From contig JARXKO010000042.1 of assembly GCA_030271595.1 (NCBI GenBank), positions 1 through 9,629 on the forward strand: a stretch of 9,629 nt of DNA, read 5' to 3'. How positions within the stretch are numbered: position 1 is the first letter of the stretch; each line of letters starts with the position of its first letter. Position numbers and translations under genes: made by a program. Positions 1-6,779 of this stretch are shown here, in pieces. This stretch comes from Pseudomonadota bacterium (GTDB lineage Bacteria; Pseudomonadota; Alphaproteobacteria; Sphingomonadales; Sphingomonadaceae). The notes beneath the pieces are model-generated. The model was not told the DNA's origin, searched no databases, and saw nothing but the letters and a program-made list of their open reading frames with translations.

Positions 1-71
1 AACTCATCGCCGGCATGACCCTCGACCTGTCGCCGGGCCAGATCGAGGCGCTGGACCGGGCGAGCGAGTAG
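1..71 (+). CDS. C-terminal end of a gene, possibly an aldo/keto reductase (partial)
   Basis: Only the last 22 codons are inside the window, reading ...GMTLDLSPGQIEALDRASE and ending at TAG (69-71). A hydrophobic stretch, then 'L-S-P-x-Q-I-x-A-L-D-x-A-S' just before the stop, resembles the end of aldo/keto reductases, where a final helix of the type 'LSPEQLAALDxAS' is common. That family reduces aldehydes and ketones with NADPH in the cytoplasm. Too little is visible to see catalytic residues, so the family name is a guess from the tail alone. The gene is convergent with the amidohydrolase downstream, and I see no clear intrinsic terminator in the 173 bases between them. Confidence 0.4.
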   Translation, partial: LIAGMTLDLSPGQIEALDRASE

Positions 72-244
72 GGGGCCTTGGCCGCTTTGAGTGGAAGGGG
101 GGACACCAGCCCTCGCCGTTGCCTCGTGATGCCGGCACTAGACTCACGAAGGGCACTGAGGAGTAATCGGGGCATCTCCAGCGATATATGACGCGCCATT
201 TCGACGCTGTTGGGGTCAAGGCCGAACGCAACGACCGCTATACC

Positions 245-1555
245 TCACCCCTTCTTCAACACATCCAGCGCCAGCGCGGTCATCGCCTCGGTCGCGGTGG
301 AGATCACCGCTTCGGCGTCGGGCGCCCAGAAGGGCGAGTGAAGCGAGGGCAGCTTCGAGGTGTCGCCACCGGCGGCGTCCCACTTGGCCTTGGGCACCCC
401 GCCGACCCAGAAGATCAGGCTCTGGATGTTCTTGTCGGCGAGCCACAAGCGGCTGAAATCCTCGCCGCCCATCACCGCCGCGGTCTTGATCGCGCGATCG
501 GCGCCGAAATGGCCCTGGAACAGCGCCAGCGCATGGTCGCTGAGCGGCTCGGTGTTGAAGGTCGCGGGGGTGTACATCTCGTCATGGACCAGCACGACCG
601 GCATCTTGTCGTCGGGCATTCCGGCGGCGATCGCCTCGCCGCGCGCGATCCGCGCGATGCCGTCGAGCAGGCGCTTGCGCACTTCGGGCTTGTAGCTGCG
701 GACGGTGAGCTGGAGCTTGGCTTCGTCGGAAATGATGTTGTGCTTGGCCCCGGCGTGAAAGCTGCCGACCGTGACCACCGCGGGATCGGCGGGGTCGTTC
801 TCGCGGCTGACCAGGGTCTGCAGGGTCGTGACGATGCGCGCGCCGAGCACGATCGGGTCCCTGGTCGTCTGCGGATAGGCCCCGTGGCCGCCGACGCCCT
901 TGACCGTGATGTCGACGCTATCGACGTTGGCGAGGGCGTAGCCGGGGGTGACTCCGATCACCCCCGCGGGGAGCGAGGCGGAGTCGTGAAAGGCGATCGC
1001 CGTGTCGGGCTTGGGGAAGCGGGTGTAGAGCCCGTCGTCGAGCATCGCCTTGGCGCCCTCGCCGGTTTCCTCGCCGGGCTGGGCGATCATCACCAAGGTC
1101 CCCGACCAGTCGGCCTTGCGCGCGGCCATCTGGCGGGCGGTGGCGATCCAGGTGGTCATATGGGTGTCGTGGCCGCAGGCGTGCATGACTCCGGTTTCGA
1201 CCCCCGACGCCAATGTCGCACGAACGGCGGAGGCGAACGGCAGGTTGGTCTGCTCGACCACCGGCAAGGCGTCCATGTCGGCGCGAATGAGGAGGATTGG
1301 CCCGGGGCCGTTCTTCATCACCGCGACGACCCCGGTCTTGCCGACATGCTCGGTGACGGTGAAGCCGAGCTTGCGCGCTTCGGCGGCGAGGATCGCTGGG
1401 CTTCGCGCCTCGTGCATCGACAGCTCGGGGTGGGTGTGAAGATCGCGATAGATGGTCATCAGCGACGGCAGATCGGCAGTGACCGACTGGTCGAGATTTT
1501 GCGCCACGACCGGCGCCGCCTGAAGCAGCGCCGCCGCCAACCACATTGCTTTCAT
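245..1555 (-). CDS. Secreted M20D-family metallo-amidohydrolase (hippurate / N-acyl-amino-acid hydrolase type)
   Basis: A 436-residue zinc-type amidohydrolase of peptidase family M20D, which removes acyl groups from N-acyl amino acids or related amides. The probable metal ligands and base are visible: MHACGHD (C127, H129), QPGEE (E162/E163), FHD (H190) and SLHSPFW (H406). The dimerisation domain begins near DSVDITVKGVGGHGA (about 213-227). The N-terminus MKAMWLAAALLQAAPVVAQ is a classic signal peptide with cleavage near residue 18, so the enzyme should act in the periplasm, unlike most cytoplasmic members. The start at 1555 is chosen because GAGGAG (1568-1563) lies 7 bases upstream; an in-frame ATG at 1570 would add MRSLS before the signal peptide and has no good ribosome site. 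It follows the DUF4893 gene by 11 bases and is probably co-transcribed and translationally coupled. The natural substrate cannot be read from sequence. Confidence 0.9.
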   Translation of the reverse strand: MKAMWLAAALLQAAPVVAQNLDQSVTADLPSLMTIYRDLHTHPELSMHEARSPAILAAEARKLGFTVTEHVGKTGVVAVMKNGPGPILLIRADMDALPVVEQTNLPFASAVRATLASGVETGVMHACGHDTHMTTWIATARQMAARKADWSGTLVMIAQPGEETGEGAKAMLDDGLYTRFPKPDTAIAFHDSASLPAGVIGVTPGYALANVDSVDITVKGVGGHGAYPQTTRDPIVLGARIVTTLQTLVSRENDPADPAVVTVGSFHAGAKHNIISDEAKLQLTVRSYKPEVRKRLLDGIARIARGEAIAAGMPDDKMPVVLVHDEMYTPATFNTEPLSDHALALFQGHFGADRAIKTAAVMGGEDFSRLWLADKNIQSLIFWVGGVPKAKWDAAGGDTSKLPSLHSPFWAPDAEAVISTATEAMTALALDVLKKG

Positions 1556-1562
1556 CGACAGG

Positions 1563-1568
1563 CTCCTC
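1563..1568 (-). promoter_or_regulatory. Ribosome binding site of the M20D gene overlapping the upstream stop codon
   Basis: On the minus strand the bases read ATGAGGAGCC. The stop codon TGA (1569-1567) of the DUF4893 gene overlaps the Shine-Dalgarno GAGGAG of the amidohydrolase, 7 bases before its ATG at 1555. This decides the start and suggests translational coupling. Confidence 0.7.
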
Positions 1569-2202
1569 ATTGCGCCGGGACCAGTTCCATCACGTCCAGC
1601 TGGGATTCAAAATGCGGTTCGGGCAGCACCATCCGCCACCGCGCCGGACCGATGCGTTCGATGATTCCGGCAACGTCGCGGGTCTCATCGACTCCATACT
1701 GGAGCGCGCGCTGCTCGTCGCCAAGCACCAGCGTGCCAAGCAGGATGTCGCGCATCGCGCTGTCGGTGAAGATCACGCCCATCGCGCGCTGCGAGCCGGT
1801 CAATTTGGTGAAATGGCGGCGCTCGCCCGACGGGCCCGGGCGGGTGTCGACCCGGCACAGGAAAGCAGGATAGGAAATGAACGCCGGCATCCCCTGGCTC
1901 TTGTCGCCGAGCTTGAGGATCCGGCAGCGGTAATCGCCGTCGGGCATGGTCGCCCCGGCGAGCGCCGAATCGGGCTCGAGCAATGCGCCCTCGGCAGCGA
2001 TTTCGGCGCCGTGCCCGCTGGCCCGCGCCGCCGCCAATGCGCCGACGAACGCCGGGCGCCAGTCGCGCAGCCGGGCGCGGTCGCTGGCCGTTACCACCGC
2101 TCGCCAGTTGCTGGTCGGCTGCGGGACCATCGACGACGGCTGGCGGATCATCGTGCAGCCCCCGGCAAGCAGCGCCGCGGCGAGGAGGACTGGGAAACGC
2201 AT
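1567..2202 (-). CDS. DUF4893-type putative lipoprotein
   Basis: A 211-residue protein that I recognise as the DUF4893 family of sphingomonads; its function is unknown. Visible family hallmarks are 'NWRAVVTASDRARLRDW', 'GDYRCRILKLGDKS', 'FTKLTGSQRAMGV', 'LGTLVLGDEQRALQYG' and the C-terminal 'LPEPHFESQLDVMELVPA'. The start at 2202 gives MRFPVLLAAALLAGGC, a signal peptide with a lipobox-like LAGGC. Cys16 would be lipidated, although Ala at -3 is weaker than the usual Leu. A longer frame starting at 2280 adds an Arg/Pro-rich leader before the signal and is unlikely. It is the first gene of a pair with the secreted amidohydrolase, so the two products probably share the cell envelope. Its 5' end is divergent from the zinc metallopeptidase, with 131 bases between the two starts. 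Confidence 0.8.
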   Translation of the reverse strand: MRFPVLLAAALLAGGCTMIRQPSSMVPQPTSNWRAVVTASDRARLRDWRPAFVGALAAARASGHGAEIAAEGALLEPDSALAGATMPDGDYRCRILKLGDKSQGMPAFISYPAFLCRVDTRPGPSGERRHFTKLTGSQRAMGVIFTDSAMRDILLGTLVLGDEQRALQYGVDETRDVAGIIERIGPARWRMVLPEPHFESQLDVMELVPAQ

Positions 2203-2260
2203 CGCCGGCAACCTAAGCGGCGGCCGCGCCGCAGTCCATCGATTCTCCCCCCGCTTGCCG

Positions 2261-2289
2261 TTGACATGGGGAGGGGCCATCGATGCAAC
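2261..2289 (+). promoter_or_regulatory. Candidate sigma-70 type promoter of the zinc metallopeptidase gene
   Basis: A perfect -35 box TTGACA (2261-2266) is followed after 17 bases by TGCAAC (2284-2289), which matches TATAAT at only three positions. Transcription would start near 2296, giving a leader of about 38 bases before the ATG at 2334. The -35 is convincing and the -10 is weak. Confidence 0.4.
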
Positions 2290-2321
2290 CGTTACGCCCG
2301 TGAAGCATTCTGCGATGAACA

Positions 2322-2327
2322 GGGAGG
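2322..2327 (+). promoter_or_regulatory. Ribosome binding site that fixes the metallopeptidase start
   Basis: GGGAGG directly abuts an ATG at 2328 but lies 6 bases before the in-frame ATG at 2334. Normal spacing therefore selects 2334, removing two residues (M-I) from the longer reading. Confidence 0.7.
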
Positions 2328-2333
2328 ATGATC

Positions 2334-3206
2334 ATGCGTCTGGACGGCCCCGAAAGCGGAAATTTTCAGGACGATACCGGGCGTTCCGGAATGGGTCTTG
2401 GCGGCGGCGGCGGCAATATGCTCGGCTGCCTTTTGCCACTGGTCGCCAGCCGCTTCGGGATCGTCGGCGTGGTCGTGCTTCTGCTCGGCTATTGCGCCTT
2501 CAATCAATTCGGCGGCGGCGGGCTCATTTCCGGCGGCGGGCCGGCGACCAGCCAAAGCACCCCGGCCGGGCAATCGACGCTCGATCCGGCGACCAAGAAG
2601 TTCACCCTCCAGGTTCTTGGCTCGACCGAACAGGTATGGGGCCAGCAACTGGGCGGGCGCTACCAGCCGACGACGTTGGTGTTCTACAATCGGGCGGACC
2701 AATCGGGCTGCGGCGCGGCGCAATCGGCGATGGGCCCGTTCTATTGTCCGACCGACAAGAAAATCTACCTCGACACCGAATTCTTCAACGAATTGTCGCA
2801 GCGCTTCCAGGCGCCGGGCGATTTCGCGATGGCCTATGTCGTCGCGCATGAGGTCGGCCACCACGTCCAGGATATGATGGGGACGCTCGACCAGGCGCAT
2901 AATGCGCAGGCCAGTTCGGGCGAGAGCCAGGGCAATGCCATCCAGGTCGCGGTCGAACTCCAGGCCGATTGTTATGCCGGCGTGTGGGCCGCCAATGCCA
3001 AGAACCCCGATGGCTCGTCGGTCCTCAGCCCGGGCGATACCCAGGAAGGAATGCGCGCCGCCGAAGCGATCGGCGATGACACGCTGCAGAAGCAGACCCA
3101 GGGGCGGGTCGTCCCCGAAAGCTTCACCCATGGTTCCTCGGCGCAGCGCATGGAGGCGCTCCAGCGCGGGCTCAAGTCGGGCGACCCCAAGGTCTGCACC
3201 TTCTAG
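2334..3206 (+). CDS. Membrane-anchored neutral zinc metallopeptidase (YpfJ / Zn_peptidase family, PF04228)
   Basis: A 290-residue protein of the putative neutral zinc metallopeptidase family, typified by E. coli YpfJ. The N-terminus has the family's opening 'MRLDG..ES.N..D.RG'-like pattern (here MRLDGPESGNFQDDTG), a Gly-rich linker at about 20-28 and one membrane segment at about 39-56, so the catalytic domain should face the periplasm. The zinc site is AHEVGHH (H172, E173, H176), and a likely third ligand is the Glu of VELQADCYAG (E208). Further family blocks are FYNRADQSGCG, GPFYCPTDKKIYLDT and SFTHGSSAQR near the end. Length is typical of the family. The substrate is unknown for the family as a whole. 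It stands alone, divergent from the DUF4893-amidohydrolase pair and convergent with the MDR reductase, whose stop is only 10 bases away. Confidence 0.92.
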   Translation: MRLDGPESGNFQDDTGRSGMGLGGGGGNMLGCLLPLVASRFGIVGVVVLLLGYCAFNQFGGGGLISGGGPATSQSTPAGQSTLDPATKKFTLQVLGSTEQVWGQQLGGRYQPTTLVFYNRADQSGCGAAQSAMGPFYCPTDKKIYLDTEFFNELSQRFQAPGDFAMAYVVAHEVGHHVQDMMGTLDQAHNAQASSGESQGNAIQVAVELQADCYAGVWAANAKNPDGSSVLSPGDTQEGMRAAEAIGDDTLQKQTQGRVVPESFTHGSSAQRMEALQRGLKSGDPKVCTF

Positions 3207-3216
3207 AAGGCGACGC

Positions 3217-4218
3217 TCACAGGCGAACCAGCATCTTGCCGGTGTTGCTGCCCTTGAACAGGCCGAGGAAGGCATCGGGCATCGCCTCAAGCCCGTCGGC
3301 TACCGTTTCCTGCGCCTTGACCTCGCCGGATTTGAGCATGGCGCCCATCGCCGCGTAGAATTCTTCCATCCGCGACTGGTAATCGAAGACGATGAACCCC
3401 TGCATCCGGATGCGCATCGCGATGATCCGCATGATGAAGCGGAAGCTTGACGGCTCGGCCTTGTTATAGCCCTCGATCATTCCGCAAATGGCAAAGCGCG
3501 CATTGAGCCGGGCAAGTGCGAAGGCGGCGTCGAGATGGTCGCCTCCGACATTGTCGAAATAGACATCGATGCCCTCGCTTGCGACCTCCTTGACGGCTTG
3601 CGCAAGACCGCGAACGATCGGGCCGGCGCGATAATCGACGACCGCGTCGGCGCCGAGCGAGCGGACGTAATCGCTTTTGGCCTTGCCGCCCGCCGAGCCG
3701 ATGACCTTCATGCCCTTGGCCTTGGCGATCTGGACCACCGCCGACCCGACCGCTCCGGCCGCGGCCGACACGAACACGGTGTCGCCTTCCTTGGCGCCGG
3801 CGACGTCGAGCAGCCCGAAGTAAGCGGTCGCCCCGGTCACCCCGAGGATGCCGAGAAACTGCTGCGGGTCGGCGCCGCCGAGGTCGGGCAATTTGAGCGC
3901 GGTTTTGGCGGTGACGACGGCTTCGTCGCGCCATCCGCCCATGTGCAGCACGAGGTCGCCCTTGGCGAAGCCCTCGGCCTTGCTCTCGATGACCTCGCCG
4001 ATCGCACCGCCGTCCATCGGCGCGTCGAGCGCGAACGGCGGGACATAGCTTTTCACATCATTCATCCGCCCGCGCATGTAGGGATCGACCGACAGCCAGC
4101 GATTGGTCACCTTGAGGCTGCCCTCCTCGAGCTTGGGCAGGTCGAACGTCTTGAGTTCGAAATTGCCCGTGGTGGGCATGCCGTCGGGGCGGGACTTGAG
4201 ATGCCAGGCGCGGGCCAT
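3217..4218 (-). CDS. NADP-dependent oxidoreductase, MDR superfamily (CurA / prostaglandin reductase-like)
   Basis: A 333-residue zinc-independent medium-chain dehydrogenase/reductase of the leukotriene B4 dehydrogenase / curcumin reductase (CurA) group. These use NADPH to reduce the double bond of alpha,beta-unsaturated carbonyl compounds in the cytoplasm. Typical blocks are LSVDPYMRGRM (42-52), the Rossmann-fold glycine motif AAAGAVGS (152-159), then 'KGMKVIGSAGG', 'YFDNVGG' (220-226), 'AICGMIEGYN' (243-252) and the C-terminal NTGKMLVRL. The start at 4218 is supported by GGAG 7-8 bases upstream; a longer frame from 4275 would run into the spacer after a terminator and adds a non-homologous leader. 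It may be monocistronic: the candidate RNA terminator at 4278-4316 lies just upstream on the same strand. The exact substrate cannot be told from sequence, and whether it deserves the name curA is open. Confidence 0.9.
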   Translation of the reverse strand: MARAWHLKSRPDGMPTTGNFELKTFDLPKLEEGSLKVTNRWLSVDPYMRGRMNDVKSYVPPFALDAPMDGGAIGEVIESKAEGFAKGDLVLHMGGWRDEAVVTAKTALKLPDLGGADPQQFLGILGVTGATAYFGLLDVAGAKEGDTVFVSAAAGAVGSAVVQIAKAKGMKVIGSAGGKAKSDYVRSLGADAVVDYRAGPIVRGLAQAVKEVASEGIDVYFDNVGGDHLDAAFALARLNARFAICGMIEGYNKAEPSSFRFIMRIIAMRIRMQGFIVFDYQSRMEEFYAAMGAMLKSGEVKAQETVADGLEAMPDAFLGLFKGSNTGKMLVRL

Positions 4219-4277
4219 CGATTCACTCCATCTGTTGGGATTCGCTAGGGGCGGAGATAGGCGCGATTGGGCCAATG

Positions 4278-4316
4278 AAAAAGGCCCGACGGCGAAGGGG
4301 AAACGCAGCCGGGCCT
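4278..4316 (-). terminator. Intrinsic terminator of a minus-strand transcript
   Basis: Read on the minus strand, AGGCCCGGC (4316-4308) pairs with GTCGGGCCT (4290-4282) in a 7 bp G/C-rich stem that is extended by a G-U and a C-G pair. It is followed directly by TTTTT (4282-4278). On the plus strand the hairpin has no T-run after it, so the orientation is clear. It ends whatever is transcribed leftwards from about 4470-4520 and lies about 60 bases before the reductase start. Confidence 0.7.
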
Positions 4317-4320
4317 ATGT

Positions 4321-4466
4321 CCGAGCCTCCCACTGGAGGCGACCTCATTCCGCCGATGGTCGAGCGTCGGGCGCGACCGGTGGATTAGTGCTTGGTGAAC
4401 GCGCGTTGGCGCGCGAGAGTTCCACGTTCCGTCGCTCGAAACCATCGTTCTGGGGAGCTCGGGGAG
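4321..4466 (-). ncRNA. Candidate rod-like structured RNA (6S-like in shape, or a leader of the reductase gene)
   Basis: No protein gene fits here, but the minus strand folds back on itself over about 142 bases. Outer stem: CCGAGCTCCC (4462-4453) with GGGAGGCTCGG (4331-4321), one bulged G. Middle stem: CGATGGT (4447-4441) plus CGAGCG (4438-4433), with a two-base bulge, pairs with CGCTCG (4366-4361) and ACCATCG (4360-4354); three more pairs follow after an A-A mismatch. Tip: CGCGCG (4415-4410) and CGCGCG (4405-4400) around a CCAA loop. A strong intrinsic terminator follows at 4316-4278. A long rod with a large asymmetric internal loop and a terminator recalls 6S RNA, but I do not recognise the conserved 6S sequence, and the usual neighbours (zapA, a 5-formyl-THF cyclo-ligase gene) are absent. 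A cis-acting leader with an attenuator for the reductase gene is the main alternative. Ends are approximate. Confidence 0.5.
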
Positions 4467-4490
4467 GGGGCGTTGCGCGGGCCCCAATTC

Positions 4491-4519
4491 GCGGCTAGTG
4501 AGCCGCCTCACCGACGGTG
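4491..4519. repeat. Two adjacent short inverted repeats just upstream of tRNA-Ala
   Basis: GCGGCT-AGTG-AGCCGC (4491-4506) is a perfect 6 bp inverted repeat with a 4-base loop. CACCG-A-CGGTG (4509-4519) is a perfect 5 bp inverted repeat ending 1 base before the tRNA. A weaker GGGGC/GCCCC pair (4467-4485) precedes them. They occupy the spot where the tRNA promoter or 5' leader and the start of the minus-strand RNA should lie. No convincing promoter boxes were seen here. Confidence 0.6.
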
Positions 4520-4520
4520 C

Positions 4521-4596
4521 GGGGCTGTAGCTCAGATGGGAGAGCGCTGCAATCGCACTGCAGAGGTCAGGAGTTCGATCCTCCTCAGCTCCACCA
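4521..4596 (+). tRNA. tRNA-Ala (anticodon CGC)
   Basis: A complete 76-base cloverleaf. Acceptor stem GGGGCTG pairs with CAGCTCC and includes the G3-U70 wobble that is the identity element for alanyl-tRNA synthetase. The D arm is GCTC/GAGC, the anticodon stem CTGCA/TGCAG with loop ATCGCAC, and the T arm AGGAG-TTCGATC-CTCCT. The anticodon CGC (4554-4556) reads codon GCG. Discriminator A (4593) is followed by an encoded CCA (4594-4596). Downstream, TCGTT-N7-AACGA followed by ATTTAT (about 4606-4628) might be a weak terminator. I found no duplicated 3' tRNA fragment in the window that would mark an integrated element. Confidence 0.97.
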
Positions 4597-4714
4597 GCCG
4601 CCGTCGTTGAAAAATAACGAATTTATCGATCAGGCTGCCAATTGCAGTCCGAGCTGCGTATCGCCAGTATCGCTCCCGCCGCGACAAGAAGTGCCGCGCA
4701 TCTGTCGGCAGCGA

Positions 4715-6070
4715 TCAGGCGGTGGCCGAGACTTGCGGCAGCTCAAGGATCGCGACCAATCCAGGCCCATTGTCCTTGAAGATCAGCCGCCCGCCATGAA
4801 TCTTGGCCACGGCGCTGACCAAGTTCAATCCCAAACCATGGCCAGGGGTGTTGCGGCTGCGGTCAAGTCGCTGGAAGCGTTCGACGATGCGGCGTCGGTC
4901 GGCCTTGTCGACGCCCGGTCCATTGTCGTTCACTTGCAGACATATGCAGTCGCCGACGGCAACCAGCGTTAGCCGGATCAGCGTGCCCTGCGGCGTGTGG
5001 CACTGGGCATTTTCGAGGAGGTTGGCGGCGGCTTGCGCGATCAGCTCGCGATCGCCGGTCATGGTCAGGCCAGGCTCGATCGACCACAGCAAATTGCGAC
5101 CGCGGTCGCGGATCGCGGGGGCATAGCTCTGTGCCAGGTCGAGTGCGAGTGCGCTGATATCGACGTCTTCAAAGAACCGGCGGGTCTCGCCGCTCTCGAC
5201 CTCGGCAATGCGCAGGATCGCACTGAAGAGGGCCAGTACCTCATCAACCCGGGCGATGGCGTCTCGGATGATCTTGTGGTTGGCGGCCGCGCCCACTTTG
5301 TTAACTCCGTGCTCAAGCCGGTTGCGCAGCGCGGCGAGCGGCGTGCGTAAGTCATGGGCAATGTCCGTCGACACTTGGCGCAAATTCTCGAGCAGCTGCT
5401 CGATCCGCGCGAGCATGCGATTAAGCGTCCGTGCAAGCTGATCAAACTCGTCGCCGCGCGGGCTTACGGTCATGCGGCCCCGTACATCGCCTGCGATAAT
5501 TGCCTCGGCGCCGTCGCTAATCGACTGCAACCGCCGGCGAAGATAGGCGCCGAAGAGCATCGCGCCACCAAATCCGAGCAGGCACAGGCCGACGAACCCC
5601 GCGGCGAACACGGTCAGGATCGTCCGATCGATGCGTTCGATCCATTCGCGGTCAGCGGCGACCAACAACCGCTCCCCGGGTGACAGGTCGATCGCCAGCC
5701 CGCGGGCCGAATCCGGACCTTCGCGCGGATCGATGAAGGCGATGTCGTGAAAGCCAAGTTCCGGGCGCGCCGTCCGCAGCGCGCCGTCAATCCGCCGACC
5801 GTCGGGCGCGAATACGGCGTACATCAGCCTCGCTGGGGATCGGGAGCTTTCTCGCTGGGCAATGGCATCCGAGAGTTCGCCGCCGCCGTCGCTGCGATAC
5901 TCGGTCGCCAAGGTTCGCGACTCATCGGCAATCGTTGCGTCGAGCTGGCGGGTGAAGGCGACATGCATGGCCAAAAACACGATCGCTCCGATCGCGGCCA
6001 TGCCGACCGCGAGTGCCGCTGAATACCCGATCGCCAGTCGATATGCCGCGCTCGCTCGCCACCTAGTCAT
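4715..6070 (-). CDS. Membrane sensor histidine kinase (HAMP, HisKA, HATPase_c)
   Basis: A 451-residue two-component sensor kinase. Order: first membrane segment (about 14-36), a periplasmic sensor region of about 110 residues without a fold I recognise, second membrane segment (about 151-175), HAMP (about 176-228), dimerisation/phosphoacceptor domain with STDIAHDLRTP (His239), then the ATPase domain with N-box NLLENAQCHTP (Asn354), G1 box DNGPG (382-386) and G2 box GHGLGL (410-415). It should autophosphorylate on His239 and pass phosphate to the adjacent regulator. The ATG at 6070 overlaps the regulator's stop by 8 bases, so the two are translationally coupled; an in-frame TTG at 6079 is a possible alternative start. 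In the N-box, the position after N-A-x, usually Lys or Arg, is Cys. The signal sensed is unknown. Confidence 0.93.
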   Translation of the reverse strand: MTRWRASAAYRLAIGYSAALAVGMAAIGAIVFLAMHVAFTRQLDATIADESRTLATEYRSDGGGELSDAIAQRESSRSPARLMYAVFAPDGRRIDGALRTARPELGFHDIAFIDPREGPDSARGLAIDLSPGERLLVAADREWIERIDRTILTVFAAGFVGLCLLGFGGAMLFGAYLRRRLQSISDGAEAIIAGDVRGRMTVSPRGDEFDQLARTLNRMLARIEQLLENLRQVSTDIAHDLRTPLAALRNRLEHGVNKVGAAANHKIIRDAIARVDEVLALFSAILRIAEVESGETRRFFEDVDISALALDLAQSYAPAIRDRGRNLLWSIEPGLTMTGDRELIAQAAANLLENAQCHTPQGTLIRLTLVAVGDCICLQVNDNGPGVDKADRRRIVERFQRLDRSRNTPGHGLGLNLVSAVAKIHGGRLIFKDNGPGLVAILELPQVSATA

Positions 6071-6740
6071 CGGCGTCAATCCGATAGCCGGCGCCTCGCA
6101 CAGTGTGGATCAGTTCGCGATCGAAGCCGCGGTCTATCTTGGCGCGCAGTCGGCTGATGTGGCTTTCGATCAAGTTGGTGCCAGGGTCGAAATGAAACGA
6201 CCAGACATTTTCCAGGAGCATCGTGCGAGTGACGATCTCCCCGGGGTGGCGCATTAAATACTCGAGCAGCTTATATTCCTGCGGCTGAAGATCGATGCGC
6301 CCCCCGCCACGAGTCACCTCCCGCCTAAGCAGGTCGATTTCGAGGTCGCCAACGCGAAGCACGGTCACCACGCTTTGGATCGGCGGGCGACGGGTGAGTG
6401 CCGCCACCCGCGCCAACAGTTCGGAACCGGCAAACGGCTTCACCAGATAATCATCGGCCCCCGCTTCGAGACCCTCGACCCGATCGCGGATACTCTGCAC
6501 GGCAGTCAGGAACAGCGCCGGCGTTTGCACCCCGGCCGCTCGCAATGCCTTGAGCACTGCAAGCCCATCTAGATTGGGCACCATCCGGTCGAGAATGAGC
6601 ACTGCGTAATCGTTACTGGTCGCCAGGAAAACTGCTTCCGGACCGCTCGCGCAACCGTCGACAACGTGCCCGGCGGCCGTTAACATACCGGTGACGTGTT
6701 GACGCATCGCCGCATCGTCTTCGAGCAACAGGATTTTCAT
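6063..6740 (-). CDS. OmpR/PhoB-family response regulator
   Basis: A 225-residue DNA-binding response regulator, the normal length for the OmpR family. The receiver domain (about 1-115) has the acidic pocket E7-D8-D9, phosphoacceptor Asp51 in LILDRMVP, Thr79 in LFLTA and Lys101 in LVKPF. A winged helix-turn-helix domain follows at about 126-222, ending in LIHTVRGAGYRI, the recognition-helix and wing signature. The start at 6740 gives the standard MKILLLEDD opening; an upstream in-frame ATG at 6836 would add 32 residues never seen in this family. It precedes and overlaps the histidine kinase gene in one operon and is divergent from the PepSY gene (129 bases between starts). That placement makes the shared intergenic region its most likely target, including autoregulation; this is inference. 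Confidence 0.95.
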   Translation of the reverse strand: MKILLLEDDAAMRQHVTGMLTAAGHVVDGCASGPEAVFLATSNDYAVLILDRMVPNLDGLAVLKALRAAGVQTPALFLTAVQSIRDRVEGLEAGADDYLVKPFAGSELLARVAALTRRPPIQSVVTVLRVGDLEIDLLRREVTRGGGRIDLQPQEYKLLEYLMRHPGEIVTRTMLLENVWSFHFDPGTNLIESHISRLRAKIDRGFDRELIHTVRGAGYRIDADD

Positions 6741-6779
6741 CGCCAACGGCTGAGAAGATAAATGCGGCCGTGGGGCAAG

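Noticed and set aside
72..244. Spacer between the left-edge gene and the amidohydrolase stop
   Set aside because: I looked for a terminator, a small gene or repeats and saw nothing convincing. The short open frames here lack ribosome sites.
188..1873. Long open frame of 561 codons on the plus strand opposite the amidohydrolase
   Set aside because: Its translation is Arg/Gly/His-rich without recognisable domains, and it lies exactly opposite a well-conserved M20D gene. It is a by-product of high GC content.
2292..3290. Open frame of 332 codons opposite the zinc metallopeptidase
   Set aside because: The plus-strand frame has the full HEVGHH zinc site and family motifs. The antisense frame is an Arg/Ala/Leu-rich shadow.
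4473..4501. TTGCGC-N17-TAGTGA as a promoter for tRNA-Ala
   Set aside because: It matches consensus at only 3/6 and 2/6 positions and overlaps an inverted repeat, so it is too weak to report as a promoter.
4521..4714. Possible genomic-island attachment site at the 3' end of tRNA-Ala
   Set aside because: No integrase gene and no second copy of the tRNA 3' end were found in the window. The flanking kinase genes look chromosomal.
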